Of a DNA stretch of 64,000 bases, positions 11,937 to 24,027 are shown piece after piece (the first letter of the stretch is position 1; each line of letters opens with the position of its first letter). The stretch spans positions 2,728,001 to 2,792,000 of the forward strand of contig NC_057373.1 of the NCBI RefSeq assembly GCF_016906535.1, read 5' to 3'. The DNA comes from Rhizoctonia solani (Eukaryota > Basidiomycota > Agaricomycetes > Cantharellales > Ceratobasidiaceae). Below the pieces are notes generated by a model. The model did not search any database. It was not told the origin of the DNA and saw only the letters and a list, made by a program, of their open reading frames with translations. The position numbers and the translations under genes were made by a program.

Positions 11937-12969
11937 ATGAGCGTCCGCCCCTCAGTATTGCACACGACCACATATGGCTCGCTTCATACATGGATCGAAG
12001 ATCCGTCCGGCCTGGTAGATCTCTCCCCAAATTCTTCGCGAGGCCTTGAATTCGCTGTCCTTGGAGATCGTAGGGTTAGAGTAGATCCAGGCAAAACCGC
12101 ATTGGTGATAGTGGATATGCAAAAGTAAGTCCGATTTAGCCCCCTTTTTTGTGGATGGAGACTGAGTAAAGAACAAAAGTTACTTTCTACACCCGGAGCT
12201 TCGAGACCATCCCACAGGGTTGGAGTGCGTGAAACCGTTAGGGGAAGTACTACCCGTACTTAGAAAGGCCGGTGTCCATATCATTTGGCTGTATGTCATT
12301 GTAGTCATTCGCTTTCTCTTGACTCACGAAAAAGCAGAAATTGGGGCCTGGAAGAATCAGATCTAGCTCTGATTCCTCCTTGCATCTCTCGCTGTTTCTC
12401 GAAGCCTAAACTAGGAAAATGGATAGATCCACCAGGACTTGGAGCGGACCTTGGCCCGAAATACGGCAGAATACTGATGAAAGGAGAATGGAATACGAGG
12501 TTGTACGAAGGTTTAGAGTATGAGGCTCAAGACTCGTGGGTAAACAAGACACGGTATGTCAGATCCTTTGGGTTGTTCGATGTGCTAAGGAGCGCAAAGT
12601 ATGTCAGGCTTTCAAGGATCTTCTGACTCCGAGTTGGAGAGAAAGTTGAAAGAGATGGGGATTAGGACGTTGCTATTTGCCGGCGTCAACGCCGATCAAG
12701 TACAGTGCCAATTTTTCTTCAGGTTGGATTTGACTGACAAAAGTATAGTGTGTGTTAGGAACAGTGACGGAAGCATTCAGTCGTGGATATGACGCTGTAG
12801 TCATAGAAGATTTGGTGGCTACTACATCGCCAGATGGCGGAAAGAGCAATCTTGTATTCAATGCCCTCCATGTATGTCATATATCTCCGATTGGTGTTAC
12901 TATACTAATTTCAGTAACAAGTGCTATGGCTTTGTGACAACCAGCCAGCACCTTCTTTCCGTTAAATAA
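11937..12969 (+). CDS. Isochorismatase-family cysteine hydrolase
   Basis: 261 aa from six exons (11937-12124, 12180-12290, 12338-12553, 12600-12699, 12749-12871, 12922-12969; total divisible by three). The family triad is visible: Asp in ALVIVDMQNYFLHPEL, Lys in LMKGEWNTRLYEGL, and Cys in LLFAGVNADQCVLGT, where the Cys starts exon 5. The C-terminus NALHCYGFVTTSQHLLSVK matches fungal members. The family includes isochorismatases, nicotinamidases and ureidoacrylate/biuret amidohydrolases; the sequence does not settle the substrate. No signal peptide. It converges on the GH105 gene with 209 bp between stops. Confidence 0.88.
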
Positions 12970-13178
12970 ATGCCAAATTGAATGGTTTCACCATAGTTTT
13001 TGAGTTTATATAGTTAATGAATGGCTTCTAATCACAAATTTGGGGTACATAAGCATACTCATATCAATACCCTCATTGCCTTGAGAAGGAATTAGTAACT
13101 GCTCAATTGCGAACAAATCAATGTCATAAATTTATACACTATTTTACACTAATTGCATCTTGCTAGATGCATTTCGTT

Positions 13179-14439
13179 TTACAGGTGTGTCCTAAGCTGC
13201 TCCGTCAAGGCAAGAAGGGCAAGTGCTTGACCGTATGGCATCCTATACAAAACGTCGGTCGCTGGCTCATAATTAATAAATATTAACTCACGAAGTAATC
13301 GGAATCTTCCTGTATCCATCCAGATCCTTGAAAACCGGGGTCCCGAAGCTACATTGCTCCAGCTCTCCCTTAGGCGTAATGCAATTGATGACCCCTGCGA
13401 TAGCCTTCTTGGCAGAAGTAATGTACACGGGGTCATTGGGAAGAAGTCGTGTCCTCACGGCCTTTAAGATTCCGTATGCAAACCCAGCAGTGGCACTCGA
13501 TTCGACGTATGAGTTGGGGTCATCGATCAATGTATGCCATAGTCCGGTCTTAGGATCTTGGTACTTGACGAGGGCATCAATTTGAGCTTTGAGAGTACTG
13601 ACGAGGAATTCGCGCAGACCGTCACCCGGCTGGAGGTTCAGCAGCTCGATGAAATCCGGAATGGAAACCGTTATCCAGCAGTTTCCACGCGCCCATCGGG
13701 CATTGGCAAAATTGTGTCGACCATCGAATGTCCAGCCTGAGCGAACATCAGTTCAGTCAAAAAAAGACTGTAGGAAGGCATACCATGGAACCATAAACCA
13801 GTCTCCCTGTCCGCAAGGTATTTTGTGTGTACCATGAATTGCCGCTTTGCCTCCTCCACATAATGGGGGCGATTAAGTACCAATCCAATCTTGGCTAGGG
13901 GCAGGACACTCATCATCAGAGTATCATCCCAAAGTTGACCAAAGTGTTCATCTATGTAGGTCATGTGCTGTAGTCCGCCCTCCTCGGTTCGTGGCATAGT
14001 GTACATAACCCACTCAGCCCATGAATCAAGGTACGCGGAGTACTGGGCATAGCCCCGTTCGTGGAGATATGCAGCAGTCAAGAACGGTGCCATTGTGTTC
14101 ACGTTCTTGGTTGTCCCCACGGGTAGGCGGTCTTCAAACCATTTGAGAGCAATCTTGAGTGCGGATTCGTCTCCAGTAATTTCATGCAGCTTAAGCAAGC
14201 CATAGAGACCGACACCGTGGGTCCACTGGGCAGAACATAAGATTTTGGTCTAAAATACTAGCGAAAACACCGACCTCCCAGTCATTCCATCCCTTGGTAT
14301 CAATTACTCGACCATCATCAAGTTTCAACAAAAACTCTCCAGTCTCATCTTTGATGTTCACGAGCGAGTCAATGAGTTTGTGGATGTGTCCTTCGACATC
14401 CTTGCGAGAGAGATGGGAAGTGGGGTTGTTCGTAGCCAT
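13179..14439 (-). CDS. GH105-like unsaturated rhamnogalacturonyl hydrolase
   Basis: 371 aa from four exons (14275-14439, 13784-14225, 13292-13736, 13179-13242). Family blocks are clear: GWNDWEWTHGVGLYGLLKLH formed over a 49-nt intron, EHFGQLWDDTLMMSVLPLA, GLWFHGWTFDGRHNFANARWARGNCW, SYVESSATAGFAYGILKA and MPYGQALALLALTEQL. GH105 enzymes remove the 4,5-unsaturated uronic acid from the ends of pectin lyase products in an alpha6/alpha6 barrel. There is no signal peptide at MATNNPTSHLSRKDVEGHIH, so an intracellular role on imported oligosaccharides is likely. The common WARGNGW motif reads WARGNCW here. A TATAAA lies at 14491-14496 on the minus strand. Confidence 0.88.
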
Positions 14440-15260
14440 AACGGTGAAAGGATAAAATAACCGGTAGGCTCTTTTTCCTCGAGCCTGTTCTTTATATGCA
14501 TCGCCGGTGCCGGGCGTACGGAGGAAGCGGTAGCCATCGAAGCCGCAACCCGGACCGCTTTCCGGGCGCTTCTAGTCTGCTGACGTAATACTATCCAAAC
14601 ACTAAATGATCAAATCGGAGCAGTCATGTGACGTTCTGTAACCCGCTTTCATCACTGATCACCGCATACTTCCTATCCTATTCTACTCTGCTTGATTGCT
14701 ACTCAAAGTTTATACACTATACAGAGATCGAGACGGAGCTCATATCATCCACGCATATTCTTATATTGACCAAGCTTCAGACTTCTTGAACCAGCTCCTG
14801 CTTGGCCCCTCCCCCAGTCTGAAAAACTCCTGAAACAAGTTTCTCTGAATCCTTTGTTATTTTCTACCTTGCCATTTACTCGGTACATAGTCGTATTCCG
14901 ATACAACTACACTGGTGCCTCTTGCATCATCTGTGGCGCAAGACGATACATATTTTTTGGAGATTTTGAGTACGGGCTGCACAGCTTGAATTACTGTTAT
15001 TCACCAACACCTGTGGAGTAGCATTCCTGGTCCAAAAGGCCACAAGCTATCCAAATCGATCGATAGTAATAATCTCAATAAAAGGTTATCAATAAGTCGC
15101 CTTAAACGTAAGTTGTAGACATTTTTAAGACGCAATCAGTGTCATTTGGAGCTTGAGAACTTTTCATAATCCATCCTGGCACCCATCCTATTTCAGACCC
15201 ATTGTCTGACCAAGTGTCTCTTTTTCCCCACAGGCTCTCCTGATCGTGTTATCCACTGTA
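14440..15260. other. Divergent intergenic region
   Basis: 821 bp between the GH105 start and the start of the small basic protein. Contains the GH105 TATAAA (14491-14496), a GC-rich palindrome-like patch near 14540-14570, and CT-rich runs at 15210-15235 just before the next start. No gene seen. Confidence 0.45.
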
Positions 15261-16025
15261 ATGGCATCTTCACAGCGCAAGTAAGTTTTCACGGGTTTCA
15301 AACTCGCCTAATATCTCACGCTTATGTGCATTAGGAGCTCTCGCATTATCCTTCGTCCTGGAGGCCCGAAACAAGAGCCAGATACCGACTACGTTCCTCA
15401 AGCCACCGTCGGTCCGTTGTCTTCAGCTCGCTCTTCTCCATCCACAGCGCCCACTCAGACTCGGCCAACATCTAAAAAGTCGTCTCGTGACCCAGCATCA
15501 CGCAAGGCCGAATATAACAGATTATACTATGCAAAGTAAGTTTCGTCTTTTTGACCGGCTCTGGCCATAGTATTGGTATGATTTGTTATTGACATTGGCT
15601 ATAGGAACCGTGGCATATTGCTTAAAAAAGCCGCTGAGCGGGCGCGCACGATTCGCAACCCAATCGGCACAACCAGATCTTCAGCCAAAAAGGCCACAAT
15701 AAAGATACCACCTTCTTCAACTTCAACTATCCCCTCAACAACACGGTCATTATCCAGCGTGGCAAGCTCTGATCTCGGAGAGCCGAGCTTCGCTTCGTTC
15801 GATATAGAGACAACTCCAGACGCACCAGATATCGCATTACCACTCTGGGATGAATCTGAACTCGTTCAGGTACTTGTTCCACCAACGCCACAGAACAGCG
15901 AGATCCGACAGCTGTTGATCGATGCGCATAGGCATAGTCTAACAACGATGATGCTCGACCGCCAAAAGATGGAAAAGACGAGAAACGATAACCCTCTTCC
16001 AGCTGTGTTTTACAAGAGACGTTAG
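15261..16025 (+). CDS. Small basic protein of unknown function
   Basis: 213 aa from three exons (15261-15280, 15335-15535, 15605-16025), with consistent splice phases. The N-terminal half is Ser/Pro/Arg rich; the segment SRKAEYNRLYYAKNRGILLKK followed by AAERARTIRNPIG is strongly basic and helix-prone, resembling a DNA- or RNA-binding basic region but not a canonical bZIP because no leucine zipper follows. The C-terminal part (IRQLLIDAHRHSLTTMMLDRQ) is a short amphipathic helix. No family recognised. Confidence 0.65.
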
Positions 16026-16362
16026 GCCAACCTGGAGACCCGACAGTCCTTATTTCGACCCTGTAGACCATTATGATTCGGAGCGCCCCTCAGTATGGTT
16101 TTTACTAACATATTTATCACGGTATTGCCATTGTACTCAATAATCTCAATGTGGAAGGATCTGTATCATAAACGGTTATTTGACTCCGTTTATTAAACAC
16201 CTGGAATGTCACTAAAGCAATAATACAGAAAATGGGAAGCATATGTGGGTACTATAAACAAGTAAACAAGAGCGATACTGTAGCCAGCAACAGGTATACT
16301 AGCAATAACAACAATAACAAGGTATCCACTCGGTTCAAACGATGGACTTGGCCAAAATACAA
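16026..16362. other. Convergent 3' intergenic region
   Basis: 337 bp between the small basic protein and the kinesin 3' end. AT-rich with caataacaacaataacaagg at 16301-16320; no gene. Confidence 0.5.
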
Positions 16363-19300
16363 TTAACATTCCAGGGAGCGGCGTCGCTTTATTCCCATCT
16401 CGTCTACGTCAGGCATCTCCGTATCTTCATCCTCAACAGCAGAATTGGTCATTTCATGCAACGCGCTCATGCGCCCACGTTTACGTGAGGGCGTTTGAAC
16501 CGTCCTGAATGCTAGAGAATCACAGTTGTATTGGCTGGTCCCCTCGGGTGGTGGGGAGGGCACAAACGCTCGTCCAGTCTCAATGGCTTCTCGTATCTTG
16601 TCAATACTACGAGGGAGGAGGGCGAATGGACGGATGGAAAAGTTTCGAGCGGCATCATAGCGTCGGGTGGTTTCGAAGCGATTCAGTGGATACGTGGGCA
16701 GGACATAACAGAGGTTAATAATATATGCGTTTGGCACCCGCCAGAAGCTTACCGATGTTGAAGTTTCAAGTTATCGGCCGCATATGGCTGAGCTTTGAGG
16801 TAATACTGCAAAGCCGTAGGCAAGTCGTCCCTGTCGAAGAAAAACTGGATCAGGTCGGGTTGCTGATAGAAGTGGCGTAGGTGGAGCAATGTATATTTGG
16901 TACATACTGTTGCTGGTACATCCGTGCACGCTTAATGAGGGACTTTGCAACCTTTTTCCTTGTAGTGTAGTCCATGTTGATAGCAATTTCTGCATCGGTA
17001 GGTTCACGGCTGAGTAAAAATCGTCAGATATAGAGAGCATACACTCGGTTATGAAGCTCACCTCTGATCCAAGAAGTCTACCCGGGGAGTAAGGAGGGAG
17101 AGATTCGCGTGGCGGCGGATCGAGGGGGTAGCCATTTCTACTTCCACAGTTTTGTTGCCGAGATGAGAGCTGGCTCCAGCAACAGATGTATACGACGGGG
17201 GGCCACCATGCGAGTCCTCGGCTTCCGCGGCCCTTCGACGTTGCCACTCTTCCTCTTGTTGTTTGAGAATCTCACGTTCTTGCCGGCGTCGCTCTTCTTG
17301 CTCGGTGCGCTTTCGTTCCTCTTCTTCCTCTGCCCTTCGTTGCCTTTCTGCCTCCTCCTTTTGCTTTCGTTCTTCTTCTTGTCGTTTCAGTTCGTCTATG
17401 CGTTTCCCCTCTTCTTCCAATCGTTTACGCTCTTCTTCCAATAGGCGCAATTCCTCGCGAGCCTTTTCCCGTAGTTCTTCCTCGCGTTTCGCAAGTGCAG
17501 CTTCCACAGCGCTCGCAATCTGAAATAGGCTAGTGTCAGGGTGTATGCACTGGGGTCTGATATGGGACCCACTGACCCTGGCTTCCATTTCCTCTTCTGT
17601 AAACCCAACGACTTCACCCCCGCCAGTATTATTGACGCTAGACACACTAGATCGGCGGCTATGGCTTCCATATCCAACACTGCTTGCCCGTCGTCCTTGT
17701 TTGGGAGCTTGTATACGACTCGTCCCCACCACACCAGCGGCAGATCCGGTCGGGCCAGCCGAAACATGCCTGGTACCCGTGGCACCCATAGAAAGACGAC
17801 GAGAGTGGCCACCAGGGGCAGGAATACCGCTGGTTGAGACGGAAATAGGAAGACTACCGTGTGAAGATGAGGTAGCAAGTGATGCGCGAGGTCGCCCAAT
17901 ACCAAGGCTACGGCGAGAGCCAGAGGTCAATAGCGAAGGCACTGGTGCAGGTGTCGGTGCAGTGCAGGTGGAGGAGCTGCGCTAATGGTAAGCCAAAACA
18001 CGCCGAGCGCTGAGGAAAGATAATACCTTGTTGATTAACGACCGGACGATTTTCAATCTCCTTAGTTCGGGTGGCAAAGTTCAGAGTGTTGAGTGTATCC
18101 TGCTTAAACTTTGCTCCTGGTGCAATGTTACATATCAACAAGCTAATTGAAGTCCCTCCCAATGCATCTTGAAGAATGCGGGTGAGCTTCGAGTCTCTGG
18201 ATACAAATTGCTCATGGTTTAGTATTCGAGAGTATAGCTGAATTATTTGGACGTACCGGTATGGGATACGGGATGCACGCTGGTTGAGGGCATGTACAAC
18301 TTGTCCAAGAACTGAAAGCGATTTGTTGATGGCAGCTGACTCTGCCATCCTGATGGAGTCATTTCCAGTCATCTAAAAATGTGGCGCTGAGTTAAAGGTC
18401 CAAACGAAATAATAAAATAAACTAACCTTGTTATTTTCTGATCCGGCTAGGTCGACCAAATTAACCTTGCCCGTAAGAGCTTAAAACAGTAACAAGTTAG
18501 TCTATGGCAGCCTACATAATTGATGGATCATACTTGGAGCTCCAGGGTAGTTTTCAGTTACGGAAACCTTGATGCCTAGTATGGCGTGCGATCGACTGGA
18601 CGCTCGGTTGAAGTTAGTCGCCGCGACAGATCGACCTTTGCATGCGGCACTGGAATTTCTCTTAGTCCGCAAAAGTCTTTCGGGTTATCAAAGCTTACAT
18701 GAAATGCGTATCAAACTCATCCGTAGACTCAATAGGGGTTTCGGTCAAGTTTGCTACAAACACCTTCCCCTTACCATCCTCTCGTACGGGCAGCTTTGTC
18801 CCCTAGGTATACGGACCAAATTGTTAATATAAAGATGGATACAGAAGCCAACAAGAGCACCCACCCTGGTGGACACCATGAGGTCAAACACATCGTCTTT
18901 GTATATCTCCATGTACGAGAGCTCGAACTTGACATTAGAACGCATATTAACCTTACGCTCAAAGAGTGCCTGGACAAACCTAAATTAGGGGTAATTAATT
19001 GTAATAGGTGAGAACGCACCTCCATAACACGAGGAATGATACCTGGTTGTGTTGCACTACCTTGCATAGTATGTGTTTTGCCCGAAGATGTGACACCATA
19101 GGCGAAGATGGTCAATGTCTACAAGGGGTTAGCCGATATACCGTGGGTTTAAGTACATATAGCACTCACATGACCAGTGAATACACTCGGAAGCAGAGGG
19201 CGGACATCGCTCTCGAACACTTGTTCTTGAGTAGCATCTTGGCCGTGCACAGATGTGAAGCTAGAGGCAAAATAAACATCGGCGATCAACAGGGCTCCTA

Positions 19301-19455
19301 ATAAATCCGACTTACTTGAAACGGAACCGCTTCCCTGCGTCTACGGGGTTGACGACTGAAAGACTGGAGCTATCAAGAACCTCGACCGAGTCGTCTTGAG
19401 ACTCGCTGTTGATGAATGGGCGGACCCGGCATGCGATTCGTACTGGAGCAGACAT
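16363..19455 (-). CDS. KIF22/Kid-like kinesin motor with charged single-helix region
   Basis: Microtubule motor. Starting at 19455 the motor domain reads [15 protein letters not shown], then P-loop [14 protein letters not shown], switch [16 protein letters not shown], switch [19 protein letters not shown] and [15 protein letters not shown]...[15 protein letters not shown]. These blocks (particularly GSExNxxTGN, YRDSKLTRxLQDxLGG and the IENRP end) look most like KIF22/kinesin-10. After the motor comes a Ser/Gly-rich linker, then about 100 residues of alternating Glu/Arg/Lys encoded at 17220-17520, then a C-terminal tail with an acidic patch and IKRRRSLEC at the end, a possible nuclear signal. 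No helix-hairpin-helix DNA-binding motif was evident. About ten exons. Family role: chromosome arm/spindle force. Confidence 0.88.
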
Positions 19456-19554
19456 GTTAGCCGCCTAACTTGCTACACCCTGATAAAAGGTGTGGTCGAG
19501 TTCAACCTTCACTTATCCACGTGACCGTGTCAAGAGGCGCGTCGTTCAACCACG
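19456..19554. promoter_or_regulatory. Shared 99-bp bidirectional promoter (kinesin / Sos7-like)
   Basis: Only 99 bp separate the two divergent start codons. At its centre is CACGTG (19518-19523), within atccacgtgacc, whose complement GTCACGTG fits the RTCACRTG site bound by Cbf1-type bHLH factors in fungi. No TATA box seen. Confidence 0.6.
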
Positions 19555-20778
19555 ATGTCTACTACTTTAGGAGATGATCCATTGCTTGATCCAACGACGT
19601 AATTATTCCTGCTCTACACACACATTTAACTCTGCTAAATATATTGGTAGGGCACGCAATATCCTCGCACTTATAAAGGAACTCGGAGACCGACCCTCTC
19701 ACTCCAATGAACTTAAAACAGCGTATACCACCATCCATGGTACACTGGGATCTCAGCTGGGAGTCGATTTGAGCAACCCATTAGCTATCGAAGAACAAGT
19801 TCACATTCAGAAGGTAGGCTTATTCCTTATACTTGTACCCGCAAGCGAATTGACAGTATGCTCCCAGGAATACGTTGCCAAACTCAAATTTCGATATGTT
19901 GAACAATCGGCTAAAGAAGATTTTATCAAGGCTCTCAGCTCTGCTCCCGAAGACGCCGATATGTCGTTACTTGCCTCTGATACAGCTGCTGCAAAATCAA
20001 CTCTGAAGGAGGCCAAAGTCCAGCTCGACGCCACATTTGCCAAGCACCGGGAGTTGGCAGAGCAGATCGCGGAAGAAGATGCCAGAGTCGCCGATGAAAT
20101 GGAAGAAGCGCAAGCACTTGCAAAAGAGATTGCGGATATGCAACTTGAACTGGCGCGACTACGAAGAGACCACCCACTTGCAGATGTGAGCCCTCATTAT
20201 TTCTAGTTTCCAACTGTGCCTCACCTAATCTCTAGCGGGTGACTCAAAGCCAAGCTGAAGATATACTTGATCAACAAGTTGAACAGCTTCGAGATCTCGA
20301 CGAACAACTTCAAACTCTATCAGCTCAGCACACGGAAACACGCGATGCACTAACTGCTACACTTGCTTCGGTCGATAAACTCCGCCCCGAGGCGGCAGCT
20401 AAAGCAAGGGAAGCCGTCGCCCGTGCTGAGAGTGGGGGTAGAGATATGATAGAAGCGGAAGCCCAATGCGCCTGGCACCGTTCTGCCATACAACTCTGGC
20501 GCGAATTGTTTAATCTAGAAAGCGTCAAGGCGGTGTCCAACAATGAGCTCTGGTTGGTTTATGCTAAACCGCGATTTACACTGGCGTTGGTCTTTGATCA
20601 TATCACTCATAAATTTGCTGGCGCACGAGTAAGCCATTTTTAACCGGTTTTACTCGTACTGACGACCCTATAGTTGATCGACATTGACATGAATATCTCC
20701 GAGTCGGTTGATCTCGCAATCACTGCCAACAACGTTCCTCGGTTGATCAGAGACATTCTTTGGCGATTACAAGCTTGA
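19555..20778 (+). CDS. Sos7-like kinetochore coiled-coil protein
   Basis: 340 aa from five exons (19555-19598, 19651-19813, 19868-20185, 20236-20628, 20674-20778; total divisible by three). A short N-terminal domain (TARNILALIKELGDRPSH) precedes two coiled-coil stretches split by intron 3 (AKHRELAEQIAEEDARVADE and LDQQVEQLRDLDEQLQTL), then a globular end NELWLVYAKPRFTLALVFD with NISESVDLAITANNVPRLIR and DILWRLQA. This layout, including the DI...N..P.LI terminal block, matches the fungal Sos7 family, a partner of Spc7/KNL1 at the outer kinetochore. The assignment rests on pattern memory; divergence from a mitotic kinesin gene supports it. Confidence 0.6.
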
Positions 20779-20943
20779 ACTTAATTTGTTCAACAACATT
20801 CGCCTTCGCCGCCCAAATTATACCAGTATCTTTCTCTAGCCCATTGTATTTATACATGTGTTTTATACTTATTCACTGTAAAACAAATATACACATCGCA
20901 TCTGTGCTGAAAACTCCGAGACAACAGGCAAACCCCCAGAGAA

Positions 20944-21823
20944 CTACCACGTCATGTTACTTCTGAACGTTTTGTCTACAAACAAAGTCCCGTTGATCAG
21001 CTCGAAACAATACTCGGTGGAAAGACATTGACTCACGAGAACTGGCCGATCACATTGCCATATGGGCTATAGTGGCAGACAAAGTAATTGGCGACCTATC
21101 ATAGCGATTAGTGAACTCTACCACAGCAATACTTCCTCGAGAATAATAGGTAACTCACGCCCTAAGGTTGACATGGTTAACTCTAGCTTCTCTAACAGAG
21201 CTCTGAGAGAGGCACTCACGTAGCTAGCATCAAAAATTGTTCCTGGTGCACACTGCTTCATAGCACATCCGAGCTTAGTGGTTGACTTCCACACCACCTG
21301 AGTCCAGTGTGAGTACTGGGGGTTGCTTGGGTTATAGTCCTCTGTACAAGTGGTTAACTTGCTCGAATCTATCCGGTGCTAGGATAAATGCTTACTAGAC
21401 TCGGCATTCCACCAACCAACTGCTGTGGCGGCACTTGGGTTGCCAGTCCCGGCAGCAAGGTTCTGGCCAGCTTGGCTATGCTAATTAGGAGCAATACATA
21501 AGCATCTGCACTTGAATCAAAAATCACAAATTCCGCCTTACTTCGAACTTGCATTGATTGGCCCAAGCCTGAGCGGAAGTGCTGAGAGAATTATCCCAAA
21601 CGAGTGCTTTGGCCCCGTGCTTGGCACGCTCATTATTGTGTGCATTGAGGTAGTCTTGCTGCTGTGGCACAGCGCGAGAAGAGAGGAGTGAAGTCGCATT
21701 GAATCCAAGATGAGTTCCAGTCATATGGATCTCAGTGGCATTAGGGGCCCCATCGCGCCAGTGAGCAGAGGCGGAACCGGCAGCAACGACCAATGCAAGG
21801 ATAGAGGCAGCGAAATGAACCAT
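20944..21823 (-). CDS. Secreted CAP/PR-1 domain protein
   Basis: 188 aa from five exons (21542-21823, 21396-21480, 21220-21341, 21037-21095, 20944-20962). The first 20 residues (MVHFAASILALVVAAGSASA) form a clear signal peptide. CAP motifs follow: YLNAHNNERAKHGAKALVWD, WANQCKFEHSQAGQNLAAGTG, AVGWWNAESKDYNPSNPQYS, HWTQVVWKSTTKLGCAMKQC and YFVCHYSPYGNVIGQF. Fungal CAP proteins are secreted sterol/lipid binders, some linked to virulence or resistance to plant compounds. A strong TATAAAAG on the minus strand at 21909-21916, about 85 bp above the ATG, suggests high or inducible expression. Confidence 0.92.
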
Positions 21824-22665
21824 CGTATATATAGGTCAAAGAAAGGTGCCTTTCTGTATGTCAAGATACTGGATTTGATCTGGTATCAATACAACCAGTC
21901 TCTTCTCTCTTTTATAAGATCGTTAGCCTATCCAACGTAATACATGCGCGACTAGCACCATATGTAAACTCATTAGCGGCAGCTTCGTTAAAAATACTCT
22001 TCTCAGCCTGCCCCAAGCGAGCTGAAGCGAGACTCAAAACAAGACATCCTTGTGGTTTGGTGGCGCTAATCTATTGAAGGTCATGATTGTTGAGAGCCTG
22101 GCTAGCGAGTGGAATAAGCGGGCCCCCGGGTTGCCCGAATAACGAATATAGCTTTGACGAAGCAAGAGAGTATAAGAATTCATTCATACGGTGATTATAA
22201 TAGCACTTATTGAGCTAGCATGTTCGGTATAGCCAGTTTGTCGATACATACATCCACTAAACCCCCTCTGGTCGGTTCAATGTATATCACGTGGGTCGAG
22301 CGGAAGGACGAATCATGTTTGATCCGTACTTATTGATCAAGATATCTAATATAATCAGCCCTAATGGAGGATGACATTGTTGCCCTTGACCACCAATCGT
22401 AGAGATATTATTTTTAGCAAAGCTCCAAGGGAATAAATTCGCTTTCTTCGATCAGGACCGGGTCTATCTGGCGGAAAAGCAACCAAGGTTTAACTATGGG
22501 TGTTTTTCTGAGATCTAGGCCCAGAGCCCTAATTACTTGCGTGATCCTCAACGTGCTGTCACCTCTTGGCTTTGATCTTATCCAGTTTTAACTTTTCGAG
22601 AGTGTCGTGGACTGCTCGTGTTCATCACGTCTCGAGATCTCCTTTTGCCAGCGTTGCGATATCCT
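21824..22665. other. Divergent intergenic region
   Basis: 842 bp between the CAP start and the next + gene. Holds the CAP TATA box, CACGTG at 22288-22293 (atatcacgtggg), and no supported gene. Confidence 0.5.
21909..21916 (-). promoter_or_regulatory. TATA box of the CAP gene
   Basis: TATAAAAG read on the minus strand, followed by a purine-rich run (agagagaagagac), about 85 bp upstream of the CAP start codon. Confidence 0.6.
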
Positions 22666-23895
22666 ATGTCTGATCATCCTCGACGCGCGATCCCACCGCA
22701 CGAGCCCCAAGTAAATACCCTGATTGCTAAATCCAGGTAAAGCACGTATTGTCGATCATGATTCTCTCATTATTGAACCACCGAGAAATTACCTTTGAAG
22801 GAGAGAACACGCTCTACATAACAGATCCCAACGCCATGACTCTGCACCCACGCCCTTGTTTTCGGCCCTTACCCTAAGCCATCAGTTACGAGTTTACCCC
22901 AGAATCCGCGTGGCGGGCCCCCCTCCGCCACGAAGCTGGGCGTATCCTACCTCTACTTCTGTGGGATCGGCTGTCTCATCGGGTGCGACACCTGACCCCC
23001 AATGGCGCGCGCATGCCACGAGATGGATATTCTTGCACCTTGACCAACCGGGCCTAATTCCACATGCAGTATCACACTTGGATGAAGGGCAAAATATTTC
23101 GGATATACTGGCGGTACCCACGTTACGCGAGATGTGCGTTCGGTCCTTAGTTTCATTGGTCCACAATTCGGACGCGGAAGCCCGGTCGACGATTCACGAG
23201 AATATATTGGATCCGGATCTCCCGGGACACTTGCGAAGGTTCATAGTGCGTTATAGTGCTATACACTCCCCGCTTTCCTGGATTGCACTGGCCCAACTAT
23301 GGGGCATCGAATATGGAGAACAAGGTGCTGATGGAGAAGTGATCCTTGTCGGTCCGGACGCAGGCGGGCCGATGGTGGCTGCTTCAGCGATCAAGCAATT
23401 GCTTGCACCACCAGACATCGAGCCGGACACTCAATCTGAGAATGAAGATTACCTGACCTGGGACGCCGAAGAACATACATCCGCACCCCCAATGAAAGCG
23501 TTCATCTCCATTACACACCCAATTTCGAAGTATCTCACATTATTTCCTCCGACAATCACTCACCTGGCCCTCGTCGCAATTCCACTCGATCGTGATGTGA
23601 CCCCGCGAATAGTAATGGCCAGACTATCCCATGGGCTACGTCTGCTGGAGGCGCTCGACTTGAGCTGTAACCCATGGTTGGGTGTGTATAAAACAATTAA
23701 GCTATGCCAATGCTGTTATTGATCTAGCATATAGAGACAGATACCATCAATTCGGTAGACTGGCCAACACGTTGGTTGCGCTTACGCTTTGCTGCATTTA
23801 TCAACTGCCCAAAATTAAAAGACCTCGAAAGTTTAGACAATGTTATAAACAGCAAAAGGAGTTGGGAGAGGTCGGTTCATATCGATTGGACATAG
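22666..23895 (+). CDS. Unknown protein with leucine-rich C-terminal part
   Basis: 370 aa from three exons (22666-22736, 22801-23681, 23735-23895), divisible by three. The model needs splicing at both ends: exon 1 gives MSDHPRRAIPPHEPQVNTLI, and exon 3 restores a sensible frame (DWPTRWLRLRFAAFINCPKL). The body contains LRRFIVRYSAIHSPLSWIAL, YLTLFPPTITHLALVAIPLD and RLLEALDLSCNPWLG, reminiscent of LRR/F-box-like fungal proteins but without a recognisable F-box. No signal peptide or membrane segment. Function unassigned. Confidence 0.7.
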
Positions 23896-24027
23896 AAATA
23901 AACAAGAAATAAACAAAATATGAAAAAACGGGTCAAATTGTAGATATACATACATATAATCATTAGTGAGAATCAAGAAAGTAGACATATTAAAATACAA
24001 GATTAAAGACTGGGGATGAAATCACGC

